Shown here piece after piece: positions 7,728 to 16,411 of a DNA stretch of 49,992 nt. The notes under the pieces were generated by a model that saw nothing but the letters and a program-made list of their open reading frames with translations, was not told the origin of the DNA and did no database searches. Each line of letters opens with the position of its first letter. The first letter of the stretch is position 1. The position numbers and the translations under genes were made by a program. Source of the DNA: Oceanisphaera arctica (lineage in GTDB: Bacteria; Pseudomonadota; Gammaproteobacteria; Enterobacterales; Aeromonadaceae); contig NZ_MPZM01000021.1 of NCBI RefSeq assembly GCF_002936955.1, positions 1 to 49,992 of the forward strand, in the 5' to 3' direction.

Positions 7728-8579
7728 ATGGCCCGTAATACCTATTATGCTCCCAAGGGTGGCCTGCCGCCCCAGACTCAGCTGATCCACGATCGCGCTG
7801 TGTTCACTGAAGCGTACGCCATCATCCCCAAGGGTGTAATGAGCGACATCGTTACCAGCTTCCTGCCATTCTGGGATGAAACTCGTCTGTGGGTTCTCGC
7901 CCGTCCGATGAGCGGTTTCTCCGAAACTTTCTCTCATTATATAATGGAAGTGTCTCCGCAGGGCGGCAGCACCAAGCCTGAGCTGGATTCCGGTGCCGAA
8001 GGCGTTATCTTCATCGTTGAAGGTGAAATGACCCTGACTCTGGAAGGCAAAGAGCATCACATGGAGCTGGGTGGCTACGCCTACCTGCCGCCGGGAGCCA
8101 ACTGGTCCATCAAGAACAACAGTGGTGAAGCGGTTCGCTTCCACTGGTTGCGCAAGGCCTACGAATTTGTAGACGGCATCGATGTGCCGGAAGCCTTCGT
8201 CACCAACGAGAATGACATAGCGCCGACTCCTATGCCGGACACCAACGATGCCTGGGCAACCACTCGTTTCACCGATCCGACCGATCTGCGTCACGACATG
8301 CACGTGAACATCGTGACTTTCCAGTCTGGCGGCGTGATCCCGTTCGACGAAACTCACGTTATGGAACACGGCCTGTATGTACTGGAAGGCAAGGCGGTTT
8401 ACCACCTGAACCAGGACTGGGTTGAAGTGGAAGCAGGCGACTACATGTGGTTGCGCGCCTTCTGCCCACAAGCCTGTTACGCCGGTGGCCCGACTCGTTT
8501 CCGCTACCTGCTGTACAAAGACGTTAACCGTCACATGGTGCTGAACTCTTCACCTGCCTATCGCGGCAACCGCAAGTAA
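7728..8579 (+). CDS. allE: (S)-ureidoglycine aminohydrolase (AllE/UGlyAH-like, bicupin)
   Basis: A 283-residue double-cupin protein that releases ammonia from (S)-ureidoglycine, giving (S)-ureidoglycolate after allantoate breakdown. The N-terminal cupin spans about 60-150 (GAEGVIFIVEGEMTLTLEG) and the C-terminal cupin about 190-270. The Mn-binding set of the family is visible in the second cupin: Glu208, His210 and His214 in FDETHVMEHGLYVLEG, and Gln248 in CPQACY. It is about 20 residues longer than E. coli AllE. It shares a divergent promoter with the LysR gene and ends in a strong terminator. No allantoinase or allantoate hydrolase is in the window, so the rest of the pathway must lie elsewhere. 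Confidence 0.92.
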   Translation: MARNTYYAPKGGLPPQTQLIHDRAVFTEAYAIIPKGVMSDIVTSFLPFWDETRLWVLARPMSGFSETFSHYIMEVSPQGGSTKPELDSGAEGVIFIVEGEMTLTLEGKEHHMELGGYAYLPPGANWSIKNNSGEAVRFHWLRKAYEFVDGIDVPEAFVTNENDIAPTPMPDTNDAWATTRFTDPTDLRHDMHVNIVTFQSGGVIPFDETHVMEHGLYVLEGKAVYHLNQDWVEVEAGDYMWLRAFCPQACYAGGPTRFRYLLYKDVNRHMVLNSSPAYRGNRK

Positions 8580-8600
8580 GCAGCACTAGCTAATGATTGT

Positions 8601-8630
8601 AAAAGGGCAGCCCGGGGGCTGCCCTTTTTA
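8601..8630. terminator. Bidirectional terminator between convergent genes
   Basis: A 12-bp stem (AAAAGGGCAGCC / GGCTGCCCTTTT) with a 4-nt loop. T tracts occur on both strands, so it can end both the aminohydrolase transcript and the pirin transcript. Confidence 0.92.
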
Positions 8631-8633
8631 GTG

Positions 8634-9503
8634 TCAGGCCAATCGGCCATGGCGAAAATCTTGCACCGCCTGATAGATTTCTTCTTTCGTGTTCATCACA
8701 AAGGGCCCGTACTGCTCAATCGGTTCATGGAGTGGCCGACCGGCAATCAACAAAAAGCGGCTGTCTTGCAACGCCTGAACACGGACCCCATCGCAGTCGT
8801 TACCCGTGTTCAATATCGCCATGCCGGGCGCTTGCATGGTTTGCTGCGCCACGCCTATTTCACCCTGATACAGCTGGATAAATGCGTTATGCGCAGGGGG
8901 AATCTGTTGTTGCAAATGACTGCCTGCCGGCAGATGCACATCCAGATACAGGGGCTCGGTCATCGGGCGTTGTATCGCACCCTGCACGCCATGGCTGTTA
9001 CCGGCAATCACACTAATGTGTGCGCCCGAGTCGGTCACCAAACGTGGCAGGCTGGCGGCGTCCAGATCCCGATACCAGGGGGCGCTCATCTTTTCATGGC
9101 TGGGCAAATTCAACCACAGTTGAAAACCGGCCATGCGGCCCGCGATTTGCTGCGGCATTTCTGAATGAATCACACCGCGCCCGGCGTTCATCCATTGCAC
9201 ACCACCGGACTCCAGCAAGCCTTCATTGCCTTCGCTGTCGCGGTGCAGCATGCGGCCTTGCAACATGTAGGTAATGGTTTCAAAGCCGCGATGGGGATGG
9301 TCCGGAAACCCCGCGATATAGTGGTCGGGATCATCACTGCCAAATGCATCCAGCATTAAAAAAGGATCGAGTCGTTGCTGCAACGCAGCATCCAGATAGC
9401 GCGTTAATGTGACCCCTGCGCCATCAGAGGTAGCGCGTCCGGTGATCACTTGCTCAATGGAACGTGAGTGCGAGATAAGGTCCGATGGCTGCAGAGTCGA
9501 CAT
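8634..9503 (-). CDS. Pirin family protein
   Basis: A 289-residue bicupin of the pirin/YhhW type. The metal-binding residues of the N-terminal cupin are visible: FPDHPHRGFETITY supplies two His, and NAGRGVIHSEMP supplies His and Glu. Bacterial pirins such as YhhW and YhaK have quercetinase activity or act as redox-sensitive metalloproteins; the substrate here is unknown. It lies 17 bp downstream of azoR in the same direction, so the two are probably one transcript. Pairing with a quinone/azo reductase fits a role in aromatic or quinone stress. Confidence 0.92.
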   Translation of the reverse strand: MSTLQPSDLISHSRSIEQVITGRATSDGAGVTLTRYLDAALQQRLDPFLMLDAFGSDDPDHYIAGFPDHPHRGFETITYMLQGRMLHRDSEGNEGLLESGGVQWMNAGRGVIHSEMPQQIAGRMAGFQLWLNLPSHEKMSAPWYRDLDAASLPRLVTDSGAHISVIAGNSHGVQGAIQRPMTEPLYLDVHLPAGSHLQQQIPPAHNAFIQLYQGEIGVAQQTMQAPGMAILNTGNDCDGVRVQALQDSRFLLIAGRPLHEPIEQYGPFVMNTKEEIYQAVQDFRHGRLA

Positions 9504-9520
9504 GATAAGGCTCCTGAAGG

Positions 9521-10123
9521 TTATGCGTTTAAGGCCTGACCCAGGTCGTGTTCGGCTTGAGTAAAACCGGTTTGCGCGGCTTGCTCTCCCATGTTTAACC
9601 CTTCGGCATAAATAAAGTGTTGGTCGGTAATACCAATAAACTTTAACAGCGTTTTTAAATAAGGCGTTTGGCTGTCTGCCTCGGTGCCGCGATAAATGCC
9701 GCCACGTGCAAAACCAATATAGGCTTGTTTGCCTTGCAGCAAGCCTTGTGGCCCCTGTTCGGTATAGCGGAACGTCACGCCGTTCAGCACGACATTATCA
9801 ATCCAGTTTTTCAGCTGGCCAGAAATGCCAAAGTTATACATGGGCACTCCCAGCACCAGGACATCCGCGTCTTGTAGCGCCTGCACCAGGGCCGTGCTTT
9901 GCTCGACTCTGGCTGCTTGCTGTGCGTTACGCTGCTCGGCGGGCGTAAACAAGGCGGTAATGGCCTCGTTATCCAGTGCCGGTGCAGGATGAGTCGCCAA
10001 ATCAAGCACCTGCACTGTGGCATCGGGATTATTTTCCAGCAACCGCTCTACAATGCGGTTGGCAACGCGAGTCGAGTTGGCATCTGTGGCGCGAGCACTG
10101 GCATTAACTTGTAAGATTTTCAT
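9521..10123 (-). CDS. azoR: FMN-dependent NADH:azoreductase / quinone reductase AzoR
   Basis: A 200-residue flavodoxin-like protein, the usual AzoR length. Landmarks are [11 protein letters not shown] (phosphate-binding loop), [17 protein letters not shown] (FMN contact) and [14 protein letters not shown]. The family is dimeric and cytoplasmic and reduces azo dyes and quinones by two-electron transfer from NADH, protecting against thiol stress. It is divergent from the LysR gene 10193 across 69 bp and co-directional with the pirin gene, so LysR control of an azoR-pirin operon is likely. Confidence 0.94.
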   Translation of the reverse strand: MKILQVNASARATDANSTRVANRIVERLLENNPDATVQVLDLATHPAPALDNEAITALFTPAEQRNAQQAARVEQSTALVQALQDADVLVLGVPMYNFGISGQLKNWIDNVVLNGVTFRYTEQGPQGLLQGKQAYIGFARGGIYRGTEADSQTPYLKTLLKFIGITDQHFIYAEGLNMGEQAAQTGFTQAEHDLGQALNA

Positions 10124-10160
10124 TTTGAATGGCCTCCTGAATAAGATGTGATTACTCTAT

Positions 10161-10180
10161 ATCATCGACCAATCAATGAT
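10161..10180. promoter_or_regulatory. Candidate LysR operator in the azoR/LysR divergent region
   Basis: ATCAT-N10-ATGAT inverted repeat in the 69-bp gap between divergent azoR and the LysR gene. Size and symmetry fit a LysR recognition site; binding by the adjacent regulator is inferred. Confidence 0.45.
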
Positions 10181-10192
10181 TAGGCGGGGTAA

Positions 10193-11110
10193 ATGAGTAA
10201 CATTGTTCCACTACCAGAACAATTATCGGCGGATGACTTGCTGATCTTCGCGCAAGTGGCGCAGTTACACAGCTTTACTCAGGCGGCCAACCGGCTGGGT
10301 CGTCCCAAGTCGACGGTATCCAGGCGTATTACCCTATTGGAAGAGCAACTGGGTGAGCGGCTGTTTGTGCGGACGACCCGACGTATGACGTTAACCGAAT
10401 TTGGCGAACAGTTGCTGGATCATGCCCAGCACATAACGGCAGAAGTACAGGCGGCCTGGGCGCTGAGCGAACAGCGCAAGGTGCAACCGAGTGGGCGATT
10501 GCGGGTGTCTATTGCCAGTGACTTCGCCAACCTGTTTCTGGTCGACATGCTGGCGGCGTTTGTTGCCCTGCACCCCGAGGTGTCTTTAGATCTGGATCTG
10601 TCTGCTCGACGGGTCGACTTGCTTGGGGAAGGCTTTGATCTGGCGGTACGCATGGGCGCCTTGCCCGATGATGCCCTGCTCACCGCCCGTCGCCTCACGG
10701 TATTTTCCAGCGGTCTGTATGCCGCCCCCGAGTATTTATTACGACAGGGCGAGCCCCAGCAGCCGGAGGATTTACAGCAACACCAGGCCGTGCGTTTACT
10801 CACACGTACCGGCGAGCCTGCCATGTGGCATTTGCGTAACGGTGCCAAACAGTGGCAAGGCGTGCCATTGGGGCGTTTAACTGCCAATTCGCCAGAGCTG
10901 TTAATGCGTCTGGCCTGCACCGGCGCAGGTATTGTTGAAATTCCGCATCAATTTGTACTAACCAGCGTGCAGGAAGGCAAGCTGCGCCCGGTGTTATCCG
11001 CCTGGAGTGCGCCCGAGCACATTGCCTGGGCGGTGTTTCCCGGCCGACGTCTAATGCCCGCCAAAACTCGAGCCTTCATTGACATGTTGCATGCCGCATT
11101 AAACGAATAA
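10193..11110 (+). CDS. LysR-family transcriptional regulator (azoR-linked)
   Basis: A 305-residue LysR protein. The HTH region is DLLIFAQVAQLHSFTQAA followed by RPKSTVSRRITLLEEQLGERL. The effector domain starts about residue 95 (GRLRVSIASDFANLFLVDML) and contains LDLDLSARRVDLLGEGFDLAVRMG in pieces typical of the CrgA/DmlR-like branch. The divergent position makes azoR and pirin its likely targets. More A/T-ending codons (TTA leucines, for example) are used than in the surrounding genes, a mild sign that this three-gene module was acquired as a unit. Confidence 0.9.
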   Translation: MSNIVPLPEQLSADDLLIFAQVAQLHSFTQAANRLGRPKSTVSRRITLLEEQLGERLFVRTTRRMTLTEFGEQLLDHAQHITAEVQAAWALSEQRKVQPSGRLRVSIASDFANLFLVDMLAAFVALHPEVSLDLDLSARRVDLLGEGFDLAVRMGALPDDALLTARRLTVFSSGLYAAPEYLLRQGEPQQPEDLQQHQAVRLLTRTGEPAMWHLRNGAKQWQGVPLGRLTANSPELLMRLACTGAGIVEIPHQFVLTSVQEGKLRPVLSAWSAPEHIAWAVFPGRRLMPAKTRAFIDMLHAALNE

Positions 11111-11201
11111 GGTGTATCAGCCTCTGCCATCGCTTGTTTATGCAGAGCACCTGCACGGTATACGTCTGCATTGTGTCAATAATCTGCAGAGACGGTAAAA
11201 A

Positions 11202-11894
11202 TCATCGCGAAAGTTCAACAGACCCTAGCAGCAGCTGCTGCAGTTGGCTCAGAGAGCTCACCTCAAAGTGTGGCGTAATACCTGCGGGTGTGGCGCGACC
11301 GGCGCTGTTTAGCCAGCAGGTGTCTATGCCGGCATTCAGGCCGCCCAGAATATCGGAGTGCGGATTGTCTCCCACCATCAGAATCTGCTCTTTCGGCGGG
11401 TGGCCCATCTGCTCGAAAGCATGCTCGAAAATGCCCGCATCCGGCTTGGCGATGCCGACCTGTTCCGAGATCACCAGAGTGGAGAAGGCGCTCTGCCAGC
11501 CAGCCCGTTCCAGCCGGGTATGCTGCATGGCGGTAAAACCGTTGGTGATGATGCCCAGCTTCGCCTTGCCTTGCAGTGACTGGATCAGCTCGCGGGCTCC
11601 GGGCAACAGGGTGCAGATGTCTGCCATGGCAGCGAGAAAGTCGCTGTTCAGGCGTTGAGTGGTCACGGCCAGCCGGTCGGCCCAATGCTGAAAGCGCCGG
11701 TGCTGCAGCTGCTCGGCACTGATGTCACCGTTCTGGTAATCCACCCACAGCGGTGCGCTGAGCGTCTGATACTGGTGATAGTCCTGCGCGCTGAAGTTAA
11801 CGCCAAATGTGGCGAACATCTGCGTCAATCCGGCAAAAGCATCGAAATGAAACAGGGTCTCGTCGGCGTCGAACAGTATCCATTGATAGTGCAT
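11202..11894 (-). CDS. yjjG: Pyrimidine 5'-nucleotidase YjjG (HAD family)
   Basis: A 230-residue HAD phosphatase close in length to E. coli YjjG (225). Motif I is WILFDADETLFHFD with the nucleophile Asp and the acid/base Asp two residues on. Motif II is LGIITNGF. Motif III/IV is GIAKPDAGIFEHAF then ILMVGDNPHSDI. YjjG dephosphorylates dUMP, dTMP and non-canonical pyrimidine nucleotides. The frame is open to 11996, but homology begins at MHYQWILFDADETL, so ATG 11894 with GGAG upstream is used. Confidence 0.9.
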   Translation of the reverse strand: MHYQWILFDADETLFHFDAFAGLTQMFATFGVNFSAQDYHQYQTLSAPLWVDYQNGDISAEQLQHRRFQHWADRLAVTTQRLNSDFLAAMADICTLLPGARELIQSLQGKAKLGIITNGFTAMQHTRLERAGWQSAFSTLVISEQVGIAKPDAGIFEHAFEQMGHPPKEQILMVGDNPHSDILGGLNAGIDTCWLNSAGRATPAGITPHFEVSSLSQLQQLLLGSVELSR

Positions 11895-12084
11895 GCTTTT
11901 ATTGCTCCAGCGTATTTTGTGGTTTTTATGGCAGCAGCCAGCAGAAAAGTGTTCAGTGTAGGGATATTGGCCGAGCAAACACAACCGCGCATACAAATTC
12001 CGCTTAAACCGGTGCCGGCTTCTGCCTTAAGATAAGCGCTGAGTTTTCAAGGCATTATTTAATTGCGATAACGAGGCGAGAAGA

Positions 12085-12693
12085 ATGGAATTTTCCAGCT
12101 GGCTGGCATTGGCGGCCATTTGCGTGATGGGCGCCATCAGCCCCGGGCCGAGCCTGGCGGTGGTGATGCGTAATACGGTAAAGGGCGGCCAGGGCCATGG
12201 GGTGCTCACCGCCCTGGGTCATGGCCTGGGGGTGGGGCTTTATGCGCTGATCACCGCCCTGGGGCTGGCGCTGCTGATCACCCGTAACCCCATGCTGTTC
12301 GATGTCATCCGTTACGGTGGTGCCGCCTTTCTCGCCTGGCTGGGCATCAAGGCGCTGCTGGCCAAACCCACGACCGATGAGGCCGCCACTACCGAGCACC
12401 GGGTACGTGGTCGTCAGGGCGCCTTCGAGGGATTTATGGTGGCGTTCCTGAACCCTCAGCTGGCCATCTTCTTCGTGGCGCTGTTCAGCCAGTTTGTACA
12501 GGCCGACACCGGCTGGCAGCAGGGGGGAGTGATGATGCTCACCGCCGGTGGTATTGATGCGCTCTGGTATGTACTGGTGGCGCTGCTGCTGTCGCGCGGA
12601 CCCGTGCTGATTTGGCTCAAGGCCAGGTCGGGACTGATCGACAAACTGAGCGGGCTGGTGCTGCTGGCGCTGGCCCTGAAAGTGGTGTTGTAG
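12085..12693 (+). CDS. LysE/RhtB-family amino-acid exporter
   Basis: A 202-residue inner-membrane protein with about six membrane segments. The family signature GAISPGPSLAVVMRNTVKGG occurs in the first helix, then GHGLGVGLYALITALGL and FEGFMVAFLNPQLAIFFVALFSQF. LysE/RhtB proteins export amino acids such as homoserine, threonine or lysine; the substrate cannot be assigned. Divergent from yjjG across 190 bp. No terminator is evident after it; the next 310 bases form the leader region of the cyo operon. Confidence 0.88.
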   Translation: MEFSSWLALAAICVMGAISPGPSLAVVMRNTVKGGQGHGVLTALGHGLGVGLYALITALGLALLITRNPMLFDVIRYGGAAFLAWLGIKALLAKPTTDEAATTEHRVRGRQGAFEGFMVAFLNPQLAIFFVALFSQFVQADTGWQQGGVMMLTAGGIDALWYVLVALLLSRGPVLIWLKARSGLIDKLSGLVLLALALKVVL

Positions 12694-13006
12694 CTAGACC
12701 TCATATGAGGCCATTCGTTCGGCACCTGCTGATATTTTCATTTGTTACCAGATGGTTACGGATATTATCCGAGTGTAATTCCATACCCGGGAAGGGCTGC
12801 CGAGGTTGTGCGCCGGATCAAAGTTTGGTAGCCTTTGGCGGTTAAATGAGCGGCCCGGTACCGGACCAACTCATCTCCTGAACCTTGTTGCCCGGCGGAC
12901 CCTGCTGTTGAATCCGATCCTACATCTCACCTTTGCTGATAAATGGCACGACCTGGCGTTGTTGTCCAAATCATGCGTGGACGGATTTGGGGTTCTCGGC
13001 GCCATC
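12694..13006 (+). promoter_or_regulatory. Upstream region of the cyo leader, with a perfect CGGATA/TATCCG palindrome
   Basis: This 313-bp stretch has no convincing gene. The 13-bp palindrome CGGATATTATCCG (12759-12771) overlaps a possible -10 (TATTAT) with a TTTGTT-like -35 sixteen bp upstream (about 12741). A regulator site at the cyo promoter is plausible but unproven. The frame of the following leader ORF stays open from 12806, but this part does not look coding. Confidence 0.35.
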
Positions 13007-13321
13007 ATGATGCTGGAGCTGGTCGGCGAATGGCTGTTGTCCTGGACCGGACTGTCCGGCGACGTGCTGGAATATCAGGCCCAGTTGGCGGACCTGCTGC
13101 CGGCCGAGGCCATCAAGTCTCTGGTGCTCACCAGCCTGCTGGTGTTTGTGCCTCAGCTGCTGCAATGGTTGCTGTTGCTGCTGCACCTGTTGCTGCAGTC
13201 GCTGAACTGGCCTCGACTGGGCCAGAACAAGCCCGTCTTTTCCGCTCCCGCACAGCACGACTGTGTACTGCGTGCCGCCAACGGCTGCCGCGCCCCACCT
13301 GTTTCCCTTTCCGGGATCTGA
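13007..13321 (+). CDS. Hydrophobic leader ORF ending in Cys-x7-Cys-RAPP (putative arrest peptide)
   Basis: A 104-codon ORF upstream of the bo3 oxidase operon. A strongly hydrophobic stretch (about residues 39-63, rich in Leu) follows an amphipathic start. The tail has His84, Asp85, Cys86 and Cys94 directly before Arg95-Ala-Pro-Pro98, then six residues and TGA. RAPP/RGPP-type C-terminal motifs stall ribosomes in known arrest peptides. Copper-responsive leader proteins (CutF of Rhodobacter, CruR of Bordetella) combine a Cys motif with a proline-rich tail. I recognise no named family for the whole sequence. The start is uncertain: ATG 13007 or 13010, or GTG 12977, with no strong ribosome binding site. 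A Gln-rich frame on the opposite strand is a shadow. Confidence 0.5.
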   Translation: MMLELVGEWLLSWTGLSGDVLEYQAQLADLLPAEAIKSLVLTSLLVFVPQLLQWLLLLLHLLLQSLNWPRLGQNKPVFSAPAQHDCVLRAANGCRAPPVSLSGI

Positions 13322-13324
13322 ATC

Positions 13325-13387
13325 ATGCACATCGCTTTGTTTGTGTTGCTGGTACGCCGTCAGGCGCTGCCGGCCAGGGCTTTTTGA
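13325..13387 (+). CDS. Possible 20-residue second leader peptide
   Basis: ATG at 13325, nine nt after a GGGA, opens MHIALFVLLVRRQALPARAF and stops at 13387. It starts four nt after the stop of the RAPP ORF, so translation could be coupled. Its last codons cover the terminator-like hairpin at 13364-13385, which translating ribosomes would block. This is only a candidate: no homology is known to me and the peptide is too short for statistics. Confidence 0.25.
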   Translation: MHIALFVLLVRRQALPARAF

Positions 13388-13449
13388 CGTTCTGATCCCG
13401 CTCCCGGGTATCTGTGATACCCAACATTGATACCAATCTTTGTATCAAT
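13364..13449 (+). promoter_or_regulatory. Leader stem-loops with alternative pairings upstream of cyoA
   Basis: Three elements occur in order. GCGCTG-N5-CAGGGC (one mismatch) followed by TTTTT at 13381-13385 resembles an intrinsic terminator. GGGTATC-TGT-GATACCC (13406-13422) is a perfect 7-bp hairpin. ATTGATAC-N8-GTATCAAT (13426-13449) is a perfect 8-bp hairpin. Because GTATC/GATAC occurs four times, the arms can also pair with each other across the two hairpins, giving mutually exclusive folds as in attenuators. Regulation of cyoA by this leader is inferred. Confidence 0.5.
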
Positions 13450-13509
13450 AATGGTCTTGTCGCCGAGGGTGGCAAGGTAAGTCCTTGAGGGATAGGGGAA
13501 GGGTTCCTT

Positions 13510-14424
13510 TTGTTTATTCGAAAGCTAATTAACGTACTTCTGGCCGGGACGGCGTCAGTCATGCTGGCCGGCTGCCAGGGCGGCGTGCTTGATCCCAAGG
13601 GGCAGGTCGGCGTCGATGAAAAGTATCTGATCATAGTGGCCACGCTGCTGATGCTGGTGGTGGTGATACCGGTGATCGTGATGACGCTGTTCTTTGCCTG
13701 GAAATACCGGGAAGGTCGGGATCACGAGATCTACGCGCCCAAGTGGTCGCACTCCAAAAAAATCGAACTGGTGGTCTGGCTGGTACCGATCATCATCATC
13801 GTCATTCTGGGGGTCATCACCTGGCGCTCCACCCACGATCTGGATCCCTACAAACCACTGGTTCACGAGAAAGAGCACCTCACCGTCGAAGTGGTGTCGC
13901 TCAATTGGAAGTGGCTGTTTATTTATCCGGAACAGGGTGTGGCCTCGGTCAACGAGCTGGCGTTCCCGACCGATGTGCCGGTCGAGTTCAAGATCACCTC
14001 CGACACCACCATGAACTCGTTCTTCATTCCGCAACTGGGCGGCCAGATCTACTCCATGGCCGGCATGGAAACCCAGCTGCACCTGATTGCCAACGAGCCG
14101 GGTAGTTACGACGGTTTCTCCGCCAACTACAGCGGTGAAGGCTTTACCGGCATGCGGTTCAAGGCCATTGCCACCAAAGACGAGGCGGACTTCGACGCCT
14201 GGGTGAACAAGCTCAAGCAGCAGCCCCAGACCCTGAATCCGGCCAGCTATCAGGCCCTGGCCAAACCGAGTGAAAACAACCCGGTGCAATATTTCGGTCA
14301 GGTTCAGCCCGGCATGTTCCACCACATCCTGATGCAGTTCATGCATGCCGATCACGCCGGCGACAAGCACGCCGATGGTGAGCATGCCATGGGCGCCAAG
14401 ATGACCATGGAGACTGAGAAATAA
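13510..14424 (+). CDS. cyoA: Cytochrome bo3 ubiquinol oxidase subunit II
   Basis: A 304-residue lipoprotein subunit of the quinol oxidase. The signal peptide ends in the lipobox LAGC, with the lipidated Cys at residue 22, and two membrane helices follow (about 40-66 and 85-110). The periplasmic cupredoxin-like domain has [40 protein letters not shown] and [11 protein letters not shown]. The CuA cysteine ligands of cytochrome c oxidases are absent, so this is CyoA and not CoxB. Its start is TTG at 13510 with AAGGG six nt upstream, a weak start consistent with leader control. The C-terminal tail is His-rich ([17 protein letters not shown]). Confidence 0.94.
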   Translation: MFIRKLINVLLAGTASVMLAGCQGGVLDPKGQVGVDEKYLIIVATLLMLVVVIPVIVMTLFFAWKYREGRDHEIYAPKWSHSKKIELVVWLVPIIIIVILGVITWRSTHDLDPYKPLVHEKEHLTVEVVSLNWKWLFIYPEQGVASVNELAFPTDVPVEFKITSDTTMNSFFIPQLGGQIYSMAGMETQLHLIANEPGSYDGFSANYSGEGFTGMRFKAIATKDEADFDAWVNKLKQQPQTLNPASYQALAKPSENNPVQYFGQVQPGMFHHILMQFMHADHAGDKHADGEHAMGAKMTMETEK

Positions 14425-14425
14425 T

Positions 14426-16411
14426 ATGTCGTTTCTAGGAAAACTCACACTGGACGCAGTGCCGTATCATGAACCCATTATCATGATCACGCTGGCGCTG
14501 GTGGCAATCGCCGGCGTGGCCATTGCCGCTCTGATTACCCGTTACAAAAAATGGACTGTGCTCTGGCGCGACTGGATCACCTCGGTGGATCACAAGCGCC
14601 TCGGCATCATGTATATAGTGCTGGCCTTCGTAATGATGATCCGCGGCTTTGCCGACGCCATCATGATGCGTGCCCAGCTGGCGCTGTCGACCAACGGTGC
14701 CGATGGCTATCTGCCGCCGGAACACTACGACCAGATCTTCACCGCTCACGGTGTCATCATGATCATCTTCATGGCCATGCCCTTCATGATCGGCCTGATG
14801 AACATAGTGCTACCGCTGCAGATTGGTGCCCGTGACGTGGCCTTTCCCTTCCTCAACAACCTCAGCTTCTGGCTGGCGGTGTCGGGCGCGGTACTGGTGA
14901 ACATCTCTCTGGGTTTGGGTGAATTCGCCAAGACCGGCTGGGTGGCCTATCCGCCGCTGTCGGAGCTGGATTTCAGCCCGGGCGTGGGGGTCGACTACTA
15001 CATCTGGGCTCTGCAGATTTCCGGTATCGGTACCCTGCTCACCGGGGTCAACTTCCTGGTGACCGTGTTCAAGATGCGCACCCCGGGCATGAAGCTGATG
15101 CAGATGCCGATCTTCACCTGGACCTGTACCTGGGCCAACATTCTGATAGTAGCGTCGTTCCCCATCCTGACCGCAGTGCTGGGCTTGCTGACCCTGGACC
15201 GTTATCTGGACTTCCACTTCTTCACCAATGAAGGTGGTGGTAATGCCATGATGTATATCAACCTGTTCTGGGCCTGGGGTCATCCCGAGGTATACATACT
15301 GATACTGCCGGCCTTCGGCATCTTCTCGGAAGTGATTTCCACCTTCACCTCCAAGCGCCTGTTCGGTTATACCTCCATGGTATGGGCCAGCGGCGCCATC
15401 TCAGTGCTGGGCTTCATCGTCTGGCTGCACCACTTCTTCACCATGGGCTCCAGCGCCAACGTCAACGCCTTCTTCGGGGTGATGACCATGATCATCGCGG
15501 TGCCGACGGGGGTGAAGCTGTTCAACTGGCTGTTCACCATCTATCGCGGCCGACTGCGGCTGACGGTACCTGTGCTGTGGACCCTGGGCTTCATGACCAC
15601 CTTTACCATAGGTGGCATGACCGGCGTGCTGCTGGCGCTGCCGGGCGCCGACTTCGTGCTGCACAACAGCCTGTTCCTGATCGCCCACTTCCATAACACC
15701 ATCATCGGTGGTGCCGTGTTCGGTTATCTGGCGGGCTTCGCCTTCTGGTTCCCGAAAGCCATGGGCTTCCATCTGGACGAAAAACTGGGCAAGGCCTCGT
15801 TCTGGTGCTGGCAGATTGGTTTCTACGTGGCCTTCATGCCGCTGTACGTGCTGGGTTTCCTCGGCATGACTCGTCGTCTGAACCACACCGACAACCCGGC
15901 CTGGAACTTCTGGCTCTATCTGGCCGCCGTGGGTGCCGTCTTCATTCTGGTGGGCATAGCGCTGCAGTTTGTTCAGATCTATAAGGCCTTCCGCGAGCGT
16001 GAGCAAAACCGCGACCTGACCGGCGATCCCTGGAACGGCCATACCCTGGAATGGTCCACCTCGTCACCGCCCCAGTTCTACAACTTCGCCAAGCTGCCGC
16101 AGGTAAACGACATCGACGCCTTCACCGACATGAAGGAACAGGGCAAGGCGTACAAAGTGCAGGGGGAGTACCAGCCCATTCACATGCCGAAGAACACCGC
16201 CTGCGGTGTGCTGATTTCTGCTGCCGTCACGGCCGCGGGCTTTGGTGCCATCTGGCATATCTGGTGGATGGTGATTGCCGGTCTGGTGGCCAGCTTCGTG
16301 ATCTTCCTGTGCCGTGCCTATGACAACGACACCGACTATTACGTGCAGCCCGACGAAGTCGAGCGCATCGAGCAGGCCCACCTGCGCAACGTCATGATGA
16401 AGGAGGCGTAA
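14426..16411 (+). CDS. cyoB: Cytochrome bo3 ubiquinol oxidase subunit I
   Basis: A 661-residue catalytic subunit that reduces O2 to water with quinol electrons and pumps protons. Quinone-site residues sit in [10 protein letters not shown] and [10 protein letters not shown] (which also carries a haem b ligand). CuB and cross-link residues are in [14 protein letters not shown] and the HH pair of [10 protein letters not shown]. The K-channel Lys is in PTGVKLFNW, the D-channel Asp in [14 protein letters not shown], and the haem ligands in [12 protein letters not shown]. Length and C-terminus match E. coli CyoB. It begins one nt after the cyoA stop, implying coupling. It carries the CuB copper, relevant to the Cys-containing leader. 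Confidence 0.97.
   Translation: MSFLGKLTLDAVPYHEPIIMITLALVAIAGVAIAALITRYKKWTVLWRDWITSVDHKRLGIMYIVLAFVMMIRGFADAIMMRAQLALSTNGADGYLPPEHYDQIFTAHGVIMIIFMAMPFMIGLMNIVLPLQIGARDVAFPFLNNLSFWLAVSGAVLVNISLGLGEFAKTGWVAYPPLSELDFSPGVGVDYYIWALQISGIGTLLTGVNFLVTVFKMRTPGMKLMQMPIFTWTCTWANILIVASFPILTAVLGLLTLDRYLDFHFFTNEGGGNAMMYINLFWAWGHPEVYILILPAFGIFSEVISTFTSKRLFGYTSMVWASGAISVLGFIVWLHHFFTMGSSANVNAFFGVMTMIIAVPTGVKLFNWLFTIYRGRLRLTVPVLWTLGFMTTFTIGGMTGVLLALPGADFVLHNSLFLIAHFHNTIIGGAVFGYLAGFAFWFPKAMGFHLDEKLGKASFWCWQIGFYVAFMPLYVLGFLGMTRRLNHTDNPAWNFWLYLAAVGAVFILVGIALQFVQIYKAFREREQNRDLTGDPWNGHTLEWSTSSPPQFYNFAKLPQVNDIDAFTDMKEQGKAYKVQGEYQPIHMPKNTACGVLISAAVTAAGFGAIWHIWWMVIAGLVASFVIFLCRAYDNDTDYYVQPDEVERIEQAHLRNVMMKEA

Noticed and set aside
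12971-13330. Gln/His-rich 119-residue frame on the minus strand opposite the RAPP ORF
   Set aside because: Poly-Gln here is the complement of Leu codons (CTG) of the plus-strand frame; no ribosome binding site and no homology.
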